From Paenibacillus sp. 481 (lineage in GTDB: Bacteria; Bacillota; Bacilli; Paenibacillales; Paenibacillaceae): a stretch of DNA of 64,000 nucleotides. The notes under the pieces are model-generated. The model was not told the origin of the DNA, searched no databases, and worked only from the letters and a program-made list of their open reading frames with translations. The DNA lies in contig NZ_CP075175.1 of the NCBI RefSeq assembly GCF_021223605.1, positions 4,791,501 to 4,855,500 on the forward strand, written 5' to 3'. The position numbers were made by a program, and so were the translations under genes. Shown here piece after piece: positions 1-7,775 of the stretch (position 1 is the first letter of the stretch; every line of letters begins with the position of its first letter).

Positions 1-965
1 GCGTGTTGCGCCCAGGTGATGAACTGCTTTACATTACGGGAACTCCTTACGACACCCTGCATAAAGTGATCGGTCAGGTGGATGATGGTACAGGTTCATT
101 ACGTGACTGGGGTGTTCATTACAATGAGGTAGAGCTAACTATGGATGGTTCTATTAATTGGAATGAAGTAGAGGCGCAAATATCGGAGCAGACAAAAGTA
201 ATCGGCATTCAGCGTTCGCGCGGCTATGGATGGCGTGCTTCCTTTACAGTCGAGCAAATTGGTGAGATGGTTGCACGCGTAAAGGCGATCAAGCCTGATT
301 TGATTGTGTTTGTTGATAATTGCTATGGCGAGTTTACGGAGCTTATGGAACCGACAGAAGTCGGCGTAGATATCATGGCTGGCTCGCTCATTAAAAATCC
401 TGGTGGTGGCTTGGCTGCTACAGGAGGCTACATTGTTGGTAAAAAAGCTTACGTGGATGCAGCAGCTTATCGGTTGACGGCGCCTGGTATCGGTGGTGAA
501 GTCGGTGCGATGTTAGGTATGACTCGCTCGATGTACCAAGGATTGTTTATGGCACCAAGCATTGTAGGTCAAGCTGTGCGAGGCAGCGTATTTGCGGCAG
601 CGCTGTTTGAGGAACTGGGCTTTAACACGTCTCCACATTGGCAGGCGCCGCGTACTGATTTGATTCAAGCGATCCGGTTTAGTTCTGCTGAGCATCTCAT
701 TGCATTCGTACAAGGCATTCAGCGTGCGTCTGCTGTCGATGCACACGTTGTTCCGGAGCCGTGGGATATGCCAGGGTATGAACACCCTGTCATTATGGCG
801 GCAGGTACGTTTATTCAAGGGGGCAGCTTGGAGTTGTCCGCTGATGCACCTATTCGGGAACCGTTTACGGCGTATATGCAAGGTGGTCTAACTTATGCGC
901 ATGCGAAGTTGGGGGCATTGATGGCGCTGCAGACGATGCTGGATAGAGAGCTTTTGGAATTGTAA
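1..965 (+). CDS. ynbB: YnbB-type PLP-dependent methionine gamma-lyase family protein (5' end outside window)
   Basis: This is the C-terminal ~320 residues of a pyridoxal-phosphate enzyme of the cystathionine synthase/methionine gamma-lyase fold, the YnbB group (sometimes labelled aluminium resistance protein). The cofactor lysine is expected in the segment SLIKNPGGG, followed by a glycine-rich GGYIVG strand. The reading frame is open from the first bases and the family is normally about 420 residues, so the real start lies upstream. In Bacillus the same gene precedes glnR-glnA, which supports the assignment. The substrate of this subgroup is not firmly established; a role in sulfur amino acid metabolism is inference from the fold. 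Confidence 0.85.
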   Translation, partial: VLRPGDELLYITGTPYDTLHKVIGQVDDGTGSLRDWGVHYNEVELTMDGSINWNEVEAQISEQTKVIGIQRSRGYGWRASFTVEQIGEMVARVKAIKPDLIVFVDNCYGEFTELMEPTEVGVDIMAGSLIKNPGGGLAATGGYIVGKKAYVDAAAYRLTAPGIGGEVGAMLGMTRSMYQGLFMAPSIVGQAVRGSVFAAALFEELGFNTSPHWQAPRTDLIQAIRFSSAEHLIAFVQGIQRASAVDAHVVPEPWDMPGYEHPVIMAAGTFIQGGSLELSADAPIREPFTAYMQGGLTYAHAKLGALMALQTMLDRELLEL

Positions 966-1004
966 AAGTGACATGGTAGTGCTGTAAATTCGTTGTGGAG
1001 ACTT

Positions 1005-1092
1005 ACTGAAGACGTACTGAAGATGTTCGGAAGACGTTTTGAAGGCATAGCGAAGGCATAGCGAAGGCATAGCGAAAGCGTAGTGAAACGTG
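1005..1092. repeat. Degenerate 11-bp tandem array upstream of glnR
   Basis: Eight consecutive 11-bp units lie head to tail: 1005-1015, 1016-1026, 1027-1037, 1038-1048, 1049-1059, 1060-1070, 1071-1081 and 1082-1092. Each keeps a GAA core; the best-conserved form is AGCGAAGGCAT, present twice exactly. The array fills the gap between the ynbB stop and the glnR promoter and is not part of an ORF I would support. The 11-bp period is close to one helical turn. Confidence 0.75.
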
Positions 1093-1149
1093 TTAAAAGT
1101 AGCTGTGTAGGCGCTCTGAAAATAATTTTGTGAGTTTATCTAACATGTG

Positions 1150-1178
1150 TTGACACTTTTTCGAACAATGGATACAAT
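1150..1178 (+). promoter_or_regulatory. SigA-type promoter of glnR-glnA
   Basis: TTGACA at 1150-1155 and TACAAT at 1173-1178 are separated by 17 bp, a near-consensus vegetative promoter about 45 bp before the glnR start codon. I looked for a GlnR/TnrA box (TGTNA-N7-TNACA) around it and did not find a clean one. Confidence 0.75.
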
Positions 1179-1222
1179 GAGGTAAGCAAAGTACATGGAT
1201 GACAGAGGAAGGTTGATGAGCG

Positions 1223-1633
1223 ATGGGAGATGAAATTCGCAGAAATATGGCGTTGTTCCCGATCGGCATCGTTATGAAATTGACCGATTTGACGGCACGT
1301 CAAATTCGATATTACGAGCAGCATGAGTTGATAATGCCTGCCCGCACATCGGGAAATCAACGGCTGTTCTCGTTTAATGATGTGGAACGACTACTTGAAA
1401 TTAAAGCGCTCATAGAAAAGGGCGTTAACATTGCTGGTATTAAGCAAGTGTTGAATCCTGTGACGAAAGAGTCAGATGAAGCAACCGTGCTTAGTCCAGA
1501 TTCTGAAAGCAAGCGCAAGGAACTTTCGGATGCACATTTGCACCGCATGCTGAAGCAGCAACTAATGGCTGGCAAGAGACCGGGCCAAGTATCGCTTATT
1601 CAAGGCGAGCTTTCCCGATTTTTTAAACCATAG
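1223..1633 (+). CDS. glnR: GlnR, MerR-family nitrogen repressor
   Basis: 136-residue MerR-type winged-helix regulator. In Bacillus and relatives GlnR represses glnRA and other nitrogen genes when feedback-inhibited glutamine synthetase signals nitrogen sufficiency. The N-terminal helix-turn-helix is visible (residues ~15-50, including LTARQIRYYEQHEL). The C-terminal part is basic, as expected for the GS-sensing tail (residues ~105-136). The start follows AGAGGAAGG with normal spacing. It sits 35 bp before glnA, forming the standard dicistron. Confidence 0.93.
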   Translation: MGDEIRRNMALFPIGIVMKLTDLTARQIRYYEQHELIMPARTSGNQRLFSFNDVERLLEIKALIEKGVNIAGIKQVLNPVTKESDEATVLSPDSESKRKELSDAHLHRMLKQQLMAGKRPGQVSLIQGELSRFFKP

Positions 1634-1668
1634 ATTGATTTAATCCAGGCCAAAAAGGAGAGGTTCCT

Positions 1669-2997
1669 ATGGGTTACACAAGAGAAGACATTGAGCGCAT
1701 TGCTAAAGAACAAAATGTTCGTTTTATTCGTCTTCAATTTACCGATTTGCTGGGCACGATTAAGAACGTGGAAATTCCGGTGAGCCAGCTGCCTAAGGCG
1801 CTGGACAACAAGATGATGTTCGACGGTTCATCAATCGAAGGATATGTTCGTATCGAAGAATCTGACATGTATCTCGTACCTGATTTGGACACATGGGTTG
1901 TATTCCCTTGGGTGCAAGAAGACCGTGTAGCTCGTCTCATTTGTGATGTTTATATGCCAGACGGAACGCCATTTGCTGGTTGTCCGCGCGGTATCCTGAA
2001 GCGTGCTTTGAAAGAAGCAGAGGAACTTGGTTATACAGCGATGAACGTAGGTCCAGAACCGGAATTCTTCTTGTTCAAAACGGACGAGAAAGGCAACCCT
2101 ACACTGGAACTGAACGATCAGGGTGGATATTTTGACTTGGCTCCAACTGATTTAGGTGAGAATTGCCGTCGTGAAATCGTATTGAAGCTTGAGGAGATGG
2201 GCTTTGAAATTGAAGCTTCTCACCACGAAGTAGCTCCTGGCCAACACGAGATCGATTTTAAATATGCGGATGCGATTAAAGCAGCCGACCAAATTCAGAC
2301 GTTCAAGCTCGTCGTCAAAACGATTGCCCGCCAGCATGGCTTGCATGCAACGTTTATGGCTAAGCCGCTGTTCGGTGTGAATGGTTCGGGTATGCACTGT
2401 AATATCTCATTGTTCAACGACAAGGAGAACGCGTTCTACGAAGAAACGGATAAGCTCGGCTTGAGTGTAGCTGCTCGTCAATTTATGGCAGGTGTTCTGA
2501 AGCATGCGCGTGGATTCGCAGCCATTACGAATCCAACGGTTAACTCTTACAAGCGTTTGGTGCCAGGTTATGAGGCGCCTTGTTACGTGGCATGGTCTGC
2601 AAGTAACCGTAGCCCAATGGTTCGTATTCCAGCTTCGCGTGGAATGAGCACGCGTGTCGAGGTTCGTAACCCGGATCCATCGGCTAACCCTTACTTGGCG
2701 CTGGCTGTTATTTTGAAAGCGGGCTTGGACGGCATTAAGAATCAATTGCCACTTCCAGCTCCGACGGATCGCAACATCTATGTGATGACAGAAGAAGAGC
2801 GGATTGAAGAAGGTATTCCAAGCTTGCCTGCAAGCTTGCAAGAATCTTTGACAGAGCTTCTGCGTAATGATATTATTTGCGATGCTTTAGGGGAGCATGC
2901 TTTGCAGCACTTCTTAGAGCTGAAGGAAATTGAGTGGGATATGTATAGAACGCAAGTTCACCAATGGGAACGCGATCAGTATATGACTTTGTACTAA
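1669..2997 (+). CDS. glnA: Glutamine synthetase type I
   Basis: Makes glutamine from glutamate, ammonia and ATP; in Firmicutes it also controls GlnR and TnrA by protein contact. 442 residues, the usual size of the GSI-alpha form. The N-terminal beta-grasp domain contains the FDGSSIEGY segment, followed by the catalytic barrel with the metal-binding PEPEF motif and the [17 protein letters not shown] segment near residue 300. There is a strong AAGGAGAGG site. A terminator follows within 10 bp, so glnRA is a closed transcription unit. Confidence 0.97.
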   Translation: MGYTREDIERIAKEQNVRFIRLQFTDLLGTIKNVEIPVSQLPKALDNKMMFDGSSIEGYVRIEESDMYLVPDLDTWVVFPWVQEDRVARLICDVYMPDGTPFAGCPRGILKRALKEAEELGYTAMNVGPEPEFFLFKTDEKGNPTLELNDQGGYFDLAPTDLGENCRREIVLKLEEMGFEIEASHHEVAPGQHEIDFKYADAIKAADQIQTFKLVVKTIARQHGLHATFMAKPLFGVNGSGMHCNISLFNDKENAFYEETDKLGLSVAARQFMAGVLKHARGFAAITNPTVNSYKRLVPGYEAPCYVAWSASNRSPMVRIPASRGMSTRVEVRNPDPSANPYLALAVILKAGLDGIKNQLPLPAPTDRNIYVMTEEERIEEGIPSLPASLQESLTELLRNDIICDALGEHALQHFLELKEIEWDMYRTQVHQWERDQYMTLY

Positions 2998-3005
2998 TAC
3001 CTTTT

Positions 3006-3037
3006 AACCCTTGCGCCGTCTGGCGTGAGGGTTTTTT
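3006..3037 (+). terminator. Rho-independent terminator of glnRA
   Basis: A stem formed by AACCCTTGCGCC and GGCGTGAGGGTT closes a 3-4 nt loop and is followed by a run of T residues, directly after the glnA stop codon. Confidence 0.9.
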
Positions 3038-3294
3038 ATGTTTTTTAGCATTTTTGCGACTAAACTTGTCTTTTTCTACTTGCCCAACAAATGCCCAACT
3101 ATTTTTGCTTGGGGACAGCTCACACCAAGGGAAAGTGAATGCTATGAAATGGTTTGAGGGAACGGCCTTATTATACGCTGAGACAGCAGAGTTGCTAGAA
3201 TTGGCCAAGGGATCAGTACAGTGGTTTGTGGAGTCGGCTGACACTAAGCTACGTCATCATATTATCCAAGTGGATTTATTTGATTACTTATATA
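3038..3294. other. Intergenic stretch with no supported gene
   Basis: This is the region between the glnA terminator and the next convergent terminator. Overlapping open frames exist on both strands, but none has a convincing ribosome binding site or recognisable domain. A plus-strand frame from about 3144 encodes MKWFEGTALLYAETAELL and runs through the following terminator, which argues against it being a gene. It could be decayed mobile or phage-derived sequence. Confidence 0.4.
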
Positions 3295-3334
3295 GAAAAA
3301 ACTGCCCTTGGCATCAAACTAGGGCAGTTTTTTC
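3295..3334. terminator. Bidirectional terminator
   Basis: AAAAAACTGCCCT at 3296-3308 pairs with AGGGCAGTTTTTT at 3321-3333. Runs of A on one side and T on the other let it serve either strand. It most likely ends transcription of the minus-strand secreted protein gene just beside it. Confidence 0.88.
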
Positions 3335-3340
3335 TATATG

Positions 3341-3808
3341 TTATCTGTGTTGAGTTACATATAAGTAATAGGTCGATGATAGATTAAAGATACCCTGCCA
3401 ACCGACAATCTGAATGATGTATTCGGTGTTTGGTTCTGGGTAAAAACCAAATTGTTGAGCTTCCCCATTCTCAATAAATCTTCCAACTTGTGTTGGAATT
3501 TGACCGGTCCCACCATTATCACTTTTCTTAGTTACTAGCACCACATATTTTTGCTTATCAGGAGGTGCAAAAATAAATTCTATTTTTCCGCCAGTTTTTG
3601 ATGTATAGCTGTAGTAATCGACGTCATTTTGTTGGATGTATCCTAGAACGTACCCGCCACTTGGATTAGCCTTATTTTCGATAACCGGAGCTGTAAGATA
3701 ATTATTATTCATCGGCTCATCAGGGTCGTTAATAGAAGCGCTTGCTGGAATCGCTAAGCTGAATGACATGGCAAGTGATAGTAGTAATAAAGATAATTTC
3801 TTCTTCAT
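3341..3808 (-). CDS. Small secreted protein, paralogue of the 4589 and 5125 genes
   Basis: 155 residues with a clear Sec signal peptide (MKKKLSLLLLSLAMSFSLA, cleavage likely after ASA near residue 25). The mature part is beta-rich and contains NDVDYYSYTSKTGGKIEF, resembling the D-x-DWY-x-W core of bacterial pre-peptidase C-terminal (PPC-like) beta-sandwich domains. The same signature recurs in the two plus-strand genes downstream. The site CAGGAGG precedes the ATG. The function is unknown; export to the cell surface or medium is the only safe statement. Confidence 0.8.
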   Translation of the reverse strand: MKKKLSLLLLSLAMSFSLAIPASASINDPDEPMNNNYLTAPVIENKANPSGGYVLGYIQQNDVDYYSYTSKTGGKIEFIFAPPDKQKYVVLVTKKSDNGGTGQIPTQVGRFIENGEAQQFGFYPEPNTEYIIQIVGWQGIFNLSSTYYLYVTQHR

Positions 3809-3985
3809 GTAAAAACCTCCTGAGGGATATAATAGAAATAATTAACATATTCTATGTTGTTATCGAAAACCCTTCTTTATAGGCAAAAAATATTTCCCTT
3901 ACGAAAACATATATAACAGCATAATTAGACATCGGATAGTCGCTCATATGGGTGGCTTTTAATTTTTGTTGGGGGAGTGAGAGAG

Positions 3986-4486
3986 GTGCGGGAAGTAAGT
4001 AGTAGGTTAGAAGGAGTAAAAAGTTATCGTGTATTTTACGAGAACCCGACGCCAGAACAGCAGCTTAAATTAGCTGATTACGGGTTGGTCATCATGGAGG
4101 CAAACGTTCTAACAAAAGAAATGGTGAAGACAGTCAAATCTAAGGGAGCGTTAGTGGTCGGTTATCTGCCCACGATGCAAGCAAATGAAGCCGTCTCATA
4201 TTTGAATCAATTATGTACAAGTGACTGCTTCCACGTCAAATGTGCGCCGTATCGCTTCCCGTAATGGAAGTCATATCAAATGGATATAAGTCAAGCGCAT
4301 TACCGCAGCCTTCTACTTCCCGAATATGTACGTTTGATTCTTGGGCTTGGCCTTGACGAGGTGTTCTTCGACACCGTTGCAGACATCGTGGAGCGAGCAC
4401 ACTTTAACGCGAATGATAGAGCAAGGCAACACGCGGACACATGGTCACATCCTAAGGCACAACCCGTTAGGAGAGCCAGGATATAA
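3986..4486 (+). pseudogene. Broken GH114-like (polygalactosaminidase-family) gene, copy 1
   Basis: The first frame from GTG 3986 (after GGGGGAG) reads SRLEGVKSYRVFYENP and ADYGLVIMEAN, then a KGALVVGYL strand, the typical start of GH114/TM1410-type TIM barrels. It stops at 4264. Family sequence continues in another frame: DISQAHYRSLLLPEY and LGLDEVFFDTVADIVE, matching the conserved W-D-hydrophobic and G-hydrophobic-DGVFLDT segments. Frames change at ~4255-4280; one missing G in AAATGGATATAAG would restore a KWDIS reading. The protein is also short of internal and C-terminal portions (family ~250-300 residues). A second remnant lies at 5648-5813. Confidence 0.65.
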
Positions 4487-4506
4487 AATATGTACTGGGT
4501 AGTATT

Positions 4507-4590
4507 ATATACAAACCTAATAATTTGTGATATTTTGTAAAGGGTATATATGGGAATATACCAAACAAATTCATTAGGAGGTTTGTATAT
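4507..4590 (+). promoter_or_regulatory. 12-bp inverted repeat overlapping the RBS and start of the 4589 gene
   Basis: ATATACAAACCT at 4507-4518 is perfectly complementary to AGGTTTGTATAT at 4579-4590. The 3' arm covers the 3' half of the AGGAGG site and the first two bases of the ATG. The loop holds a second helix, GGTATAT (4543-4549) with ATATACC (4556-4562). If transcription starts upstream, the leader could hide the ribosome binding site. As DNA it could equally be a dyad operator. Confidence 0.55.
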
Positions 4591-5065
4591 GAAATTCAAA
4601 AAACTTTTGGCGATTTTGATGGTAGCTAGTAGTTTGACGGTTCTTGCATCATCACCATCTGCATTTGCAAGTGATTATGGGACTACTTCTGTTGGGGTGG
4701 GTGATACACAAGCCCAGGCGCTTGATCTTATTCCTGGAGTTTCATTTACTCACTTTCTTTCTAGTCCAACAGATGAAGATTGGTTTAAGTACACGAATAA
4801 ATCAGGTAAATTTCAGCAATTAAACACACATGTGCAACCGAATAATGGCGAATCAAACTTTAGATTTGGATTTAAGTATAAGTATAGAACGGCAAGTAAC
4901 TATGATTATGAGTCGGACATGGTATACGCGGGTTTTCTTAACTCTTATAGTGCTCAGCTTATTCAAGCAATTATTCCACCAGGGGCTACGGCGTATTTCA
5001 AGGTCGATTCTACAAAATTTGGTGGGAGTCAGTATACAATTGGTCTCCATTCATCAGACCTTTAA
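4589..5065 (+). CDS. Small secreted protein with PPC-like core (tandem copy A)
   Basis: 158 residues starting MKFKKLLAILMVASSLTVL with cleavage likely after AFA (residue ~27). The mature region has DEDWFKYTNKSGKF, RFGFKYKY and IIPPGATAYFKV, all shared with the next gene. The D-x-DW-x-x-T-N-x-[ST]-G pattern resembles PPC-like beta-sandwich domains. The start is set by AGGAGG at 4576-4581. The gene is separated from its paralogue by 59 bp, so the pair looks like a tandem duplication. No function is assigned. Confidence 0.82.
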   Translation: MKFKKLLAILMVASSLTVLASSPSAFASDYGTTSVGVGDTQAQALDLIPGVSFTHFLSSPTDEDWFKYTNKSGKFQQLNTHVQPNNGESNFRFGFKYKYRTASNYDYESDMVYAGFLNSYSAQLIQAIIPPGATAYFKVDSTKFGGSQYTIGLHSSDL

Positions 5066-5124
5066 AAAGAATAAAATCGTGAATGTGGTTAAACAATTAT
5101 TGTGTAAATAAGAAGTTTGTAAGC

Positions 5125-5583
5125 ATGAAATTTAAAAAGTTATTAGCAATACTCATGCTGGCTGCTAGTATGACGGTTATGGATCCTTCGGCGTTTGCTG
5201 CTAAAGGTATAGCTGACACAAGGCAGAATGCAATGGACATTCCATTTGGACAACAGATGAGCTTGGTTATAGAAGGTGCTGGGGATCAAGACTGGTATAA
5301 ATGGACTAACAATACAGGCACAATGAAGTACTCATATAATTTTTTAACCCCAATGGGACTCGATTGCAGATATAGATTTGGAATGATTGTTGATTACAAT
5401 AATGGAAAAGAATTTGATTTGCTTATCGCAAAAGATTTAGAGGATTCTGGGGGGTCAAGAAGTAGTATTCAACAGATAAATAAGGTGATTATCCCTCCAG
5501 GAGCAACAGTATATTATGTTGTGGAATCGAAAAATGGAATGAACGGACAATATAAGTTGTACCACTCATTCTTGAATATGTAA
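5125..5583 (+). CDS. Small secreted protein with PPC-like core (tandem copy B)
   Basis: 152 residues with signal peptide MKFKKLLAILMLAASMTVM, almost identical to copy A, cleaved probably after AFA (residue ~25). The core motifs DQDWYKWTNNTGTM, RFGMIVDY and VIIPPGATVYYVV align with copy A, while the rest has diverged strongly. The ribosome binding site is weak (AAGAAG), so translation may rely on readthrough from the upstream gene. A terminator follows at 5600. Confidence 0.8.
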   Translation: MKFKKLLAILMLAASMTVMDPSAFAAKGIADTRQNAMDIPFGQQMSLVIEGAGDQDWYKWTNNTGTMKYSYNFLTPMGLDCRYRFGMIVDYNNGKEFDLLIAKDLEDSGGSRSSIQQINKVIIPPGATVYYVVESKNGMNGQYKLYHSFLNM

Positions 5584-5599
5584 ATTTTATTGCCATTTT

Positions 5600-5626
5600 T
5601 AAAGCACCCATTGTGGTGCTTTTTAT
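5600..5626 (+). terminator. Terminator after the secreted-protein pair
   Basis: AAAGCACC pairs with GGTGCTTT around a short loop, followed by a T-rich tail, 17 bp after the stop codon of the 5125 gene. Confidence 0.85.
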
Positions 5627-5647
5627 TTTGTTGAGAAGGTGTAATAA

Positions 5648-5813
5648 GTGAGCAGGTTAGAAGGAACTAAAATTCTCAAGATTTTTCGAACAGTCAATAC
5701 CTGAGCAGGGAAAAATTGATCTCAAATGATTTGGTCATCTTCGAGGCGAATCACCTTACTAGGGAGTTGGTACAGCACGTAAAGCCCACGAGGACTAAAT
5801 TGGTTGGTTAATT
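5648..5813 (+). pseudogene. GH114-like gene remnant, copy 2
   Basis: Starting at a GTG after AAGGTG, the sequence encodes SRLEGTKILKIFRTVNT, matching SRLEGVKSYRVFYENP of the copy at 3986. After a stop and frame change it encodes NDLVIFEANHLTRELVQHVK, matching DYGLVIMEANVLTKEMVKTVK. It ends in frame with TKLVG and a stop. No barrel C-terminal sequence remains. Two remnants flanking the tandem secreted genes point to an ancient segmental duplication followed by decay. Confidence 0.62.
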
Positions 5814-5835
5814 TACGAATCCCTAAAAGATAAAG

Positions 5836-5900
5836 AGCACCTATACAACATCGTAGTCCATCTCTCAAGTGAGCCGAACTTTGTTGCAAGGTGCTGCTTT
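5836..5900. terminator. Imperfect long inverted repeat next to the lexA stop
   Basis: AGATAAAG-AGCACCT near 5829-5843 pairs with AGGTGCTGCTTTATCT near 5888-5903, with one bulged base and a loop of about 45 nt. Its location directly beyond the lexA stop on the minus strand suggests a transcription end or a remnant of a small mobile element. It lacks a typical T run, so the call is weak. Confidence 0.3.
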
Positions 5901-5902
5901 AT

Positions 5903-6532
5903 CTAATGTATGTCCCGGAATATACCGATTACCTTACCCAAAATCGAAACATTCTTCAGACGGAGCGCCTCCATCGTTGGGTTTTGCGGCTGCAAGCGAA
6001 TATGGTCCTTCTCGCGATAAAACGTCTTTACAGTAGCCTCATCATCTTCTGTCATCGCGACGACGATGTCCCCATTGTTAGCAGTTTGCTGTTGACGAAC
6101 TATAACGTAATCACCGTTATGTATGCCTGCCTCAATCATACTTTCTCCAATTACAGACAGCATAAACACGTTATTATCGTCACCAACCATATGTGCTGGG
6201 AGAGGGAAGTAATCCTCAATATTCTCAGTCGCTGTGATTGGTTCACCGGCTGTTACTTTACCAACGACCGGAACACGTGCGATCGTACGACTAAATTCAT
6301 GTACCTTCTCTGATTGTTCGTGGCTTAACAGTTCAATAGCACGTGGCTTAGTTGGATCGCGACGAATAAATCCTTTCTTCTCTAGACGATCCAAATGTCC
6401 ATGAACAGTAGAGCTTGAAGCTAGTCCAACAGCTTCTCCAATTTCACGAACAGAAGGAGGATAGCCTTTAGCGCGTACTTCGTTACGTATAAAATCAAGA
6501 ATGGCTTGTTGACGGCTAGAAATTTTAGACAA
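5903..6532 (-). CDS. lexA: LexA, SOS repressor
   Basis: Represses SOS genes and is inactivated by RecA-stimulated self-cleavage. From the TTG start it has 209 residues. The winged helix is at ~1-65 ([24 protein letters not shown]). The cleavage bond is Ala95-Gly96 in VTAGEP, with nucleophile Ser131 in GESM and catalytic Lys169 in ATVKTF. I chose TTG at 6532 because it lies 9 nt after GGAG and gives the canonical LexA N-terminus. The upstream in-frame ATGs would add 11 or fewer residues with bad spacing. It is divergent from yneA, with LexA boxes between them. Confidence 0.96.
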   Translation of the reverse strand: MSKISSRQQAILDFIRNEVRAKGYPPSVREIGEAVGLASSSTVHGHLDRLEKKGFIRRDPTKPRAIELLSHEQSEKVHEFSRTIARVPVVGKVTAGEPITATENIEDYFPLPAHMVGDDNNVFMLSVIGESMIEAGIHNGDYVIVRQQQTANNGDIVVAMTEDDEATVKTFYREKDHIRLQPQNPTMEALRLKNVSILGKVIGIFRDIH

Positions 6533-6576
6533 AAATATCATCTCCAATGAATACGCTTTTGTCAAAATTATACCAT

Positions 6577-6605
6577 AGAACTACCGTTCGTACAAACATA
6601 AGTTC
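6577..6605. promoter_or_regulatory. Two LexA-type boxes proximal to lexA
   Basis: GAAC-TACC-GTTC at 6578-6589 matches the Gram-positive SOS box core (GAAC-N4-GTTC). A half-degenerate AAAC-ATAA-GTTC follows at 6594-6605. The position, 45-75 bp upstream of the lexA start, fits autoregulation. Confidence 0.75.
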
Positions 6606-6669
6606 TTTAATGATGCGGTTTGGAGAGCTATTCAGACGGTTTTAATATGTAGAAAAAGATAATAAAAAG

Positions 6670-6720
6670 AGAACTTATGTTCTAATTTGTCGTTGACACA
6701 AACGTTTGTTCGTGTTAAAT
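6670..6720 (+). promoter_or_regulatory. yneA promoter with two LexA-type boxes
   Basis: TTGACA (6692-6697) and TAAATT (6715-6720) are spaced by 17 bp. One perfect-core box, GAAC-TTAT-GTTC, lies at 6670-6681. A second, AAAC-GTTT-GTTC at 6699-6710, falls inside the promoter spacer, where LexA would block RNA polymerase. Confidence 0.8.
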
Positions 6721-6766
6721 TTAGCTGGCAGTAAATTTAAGAACACACGTTTGGGGGATTAGTGCG

Positions 6767-7147
6767 ATGATATATACAACTTATCGTTCTATTTATGAAA
6801 AGACACAAATTCAATCGTTTGAAAAAATTTCTCAAGGACGCAAGCGAATGAGGCGTCTGCGCTTGCTTGCGCTTATGATGATGCTTATGTTCGTCGTATG
6901 TTCTGGCATCGTGCAAGCTTGGGGAGATACTACTCAGGACGATTATGTTATTACATATAAGAAAGTAATTGTGCAGCCAGGGGATACGGTGTGGGGAATT
7001 GCAAAGCAATATTGCCCGAATGAAATCGATATTCGTAACTATGTAAGTACAATAATTAAAAATAATGGGATACAAAATAAAGTGCTTCAGATTGGAGACA
7101 CCATACATATTCCTCTATTGACTCCAAGTATTAATACTTCTAGATAG
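6767..7147 (+). CDS. yneA: YneA-like SOS cell-division suppressor
   Basis: 126 residues: a basic N-terminus, one membrane helix (~31-49, LRLLALMMMLMFVVCSGIV), then an extracytoplasmic LysM domain (~66-116, IVQPGDTVWGIAKQYCP ... IGDTIHIP). YneA halts septation during DNA damage in Bacillus. The divergent position from lexA and the LexA box in the promoter support the same role. The N-terminal 30 residues are longer than in the Bacillus protein. In Bacillus a resolvase-like gene (yneB) follows; here ynzC comes directly. Confidence 0.88.
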   Translation: MIYTTYRSIYEKTQIQSFEKISQGRKRMRRLRLLALMMMLMFVVCSGIVQAWGDTTQDDYVITYKKVIVQPGDTVWGIAKQYCPNEIDIRNYVSTIIKNNGIQNKVLQIGDTIHIPLLTPSINTSR

Positions 7148-7219
7148 TGTCACTTAACTTGACAAGCCTGCACCTCCGTGTCAAAGTAATGAGTATGCCA
7201 GTATTTACGGAGGTAATGT

Positions 7220-7429
7220 ATGAATTTAGATCAAATGATTGCACGCATCAATGAACTGGCACGTAAGCACAAATCTGTTGGCTTGACCGAAGAAGAATTG
7301 GCTGAACGTGCACAATTACGAGAGAAATATCTTGTACAATTCCGCAAACAAGTGCGTAACAACTTGGACACGATTCAGTGGGTTGAAGACGAACAAGATA
7401 ATAACGACTCCAAGCCTGTCGTTCATTAA
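7220..7429 (+). CDS. ynzC: YnzC/DUF896 family small protein
   Basis: 69 residues, acidic-basic and helical. Begins MNLDQMIARINELARKHKS, followed by LTEEELAERAQLREKYL, the DUF896 signature. In Bacillus the orthologue is part of the LexA-controlled yneA-yneB-ynzC unit, and the order here agrees. The function is not established. There is a good ACGGAGG site 8 nt before the ATG. Confidence 0.9.
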   Translation: MNLDQMIARINELARKHKSVGLTEEELAERAQLREKYLVQFRKQVRNNLDTIQWVEDEQDNNDSKPVVH

Positions 7430-7775
7430 TTATAGGACAGTGGGTTTGATGCTACTTAGATGACTAATCATCCTTTTATTCATGAGTAGCTACTATATTG
7501 ACATCTGATGTTGGTGTTTTATGGGCATCTGAAATTATAATCGATAAGGCGATTGCAGGAAGATGGAACAAACTGTCATGACATATGTGACGTTTGAAGT
7601 ACATTTTCCTTATATCGCCTTATTCATATAAATGAACTGCTGTCCGTAAGTTCAACCTTCATAGAAGGTGTCAATTACGTTGTTTGCTTAAAGCACTATC
7701 GCATACGATTAAGGAAGTCGTGTTATCGAGCGTATTCAACGCTTACTGTCTATTTTTTAGGGGGTTACAACGTCT
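7430..7775. other. Intergenic region with a 10-bp inverted repeat
   Basis: 346 bp without a supported ORF. ATAAGGCGAT at 7544-7553 is exactly complementary to ATCGCCTTAT at 7614-7623. Between the arms lies the perfect palindrome TGTCATGACA (7574-7583). No T run follows. It could be an unrecognised leader structure or a regulator site for the membrane protein gene that follows. Confidence 0.4.

Noticed and set aside
1093-1222. GlnR/TnrA operator at the glnR promoter
   Set aside because: No TGTNA-N7-TNACA match was found; near matches lacked the A or the second half-site.
2964-3353. Plus-strand 129-codon frame after glnA
   Set aside because: It starts inside glnA, crosses two terminators, and has no recognisable domain or ribosome binding site.
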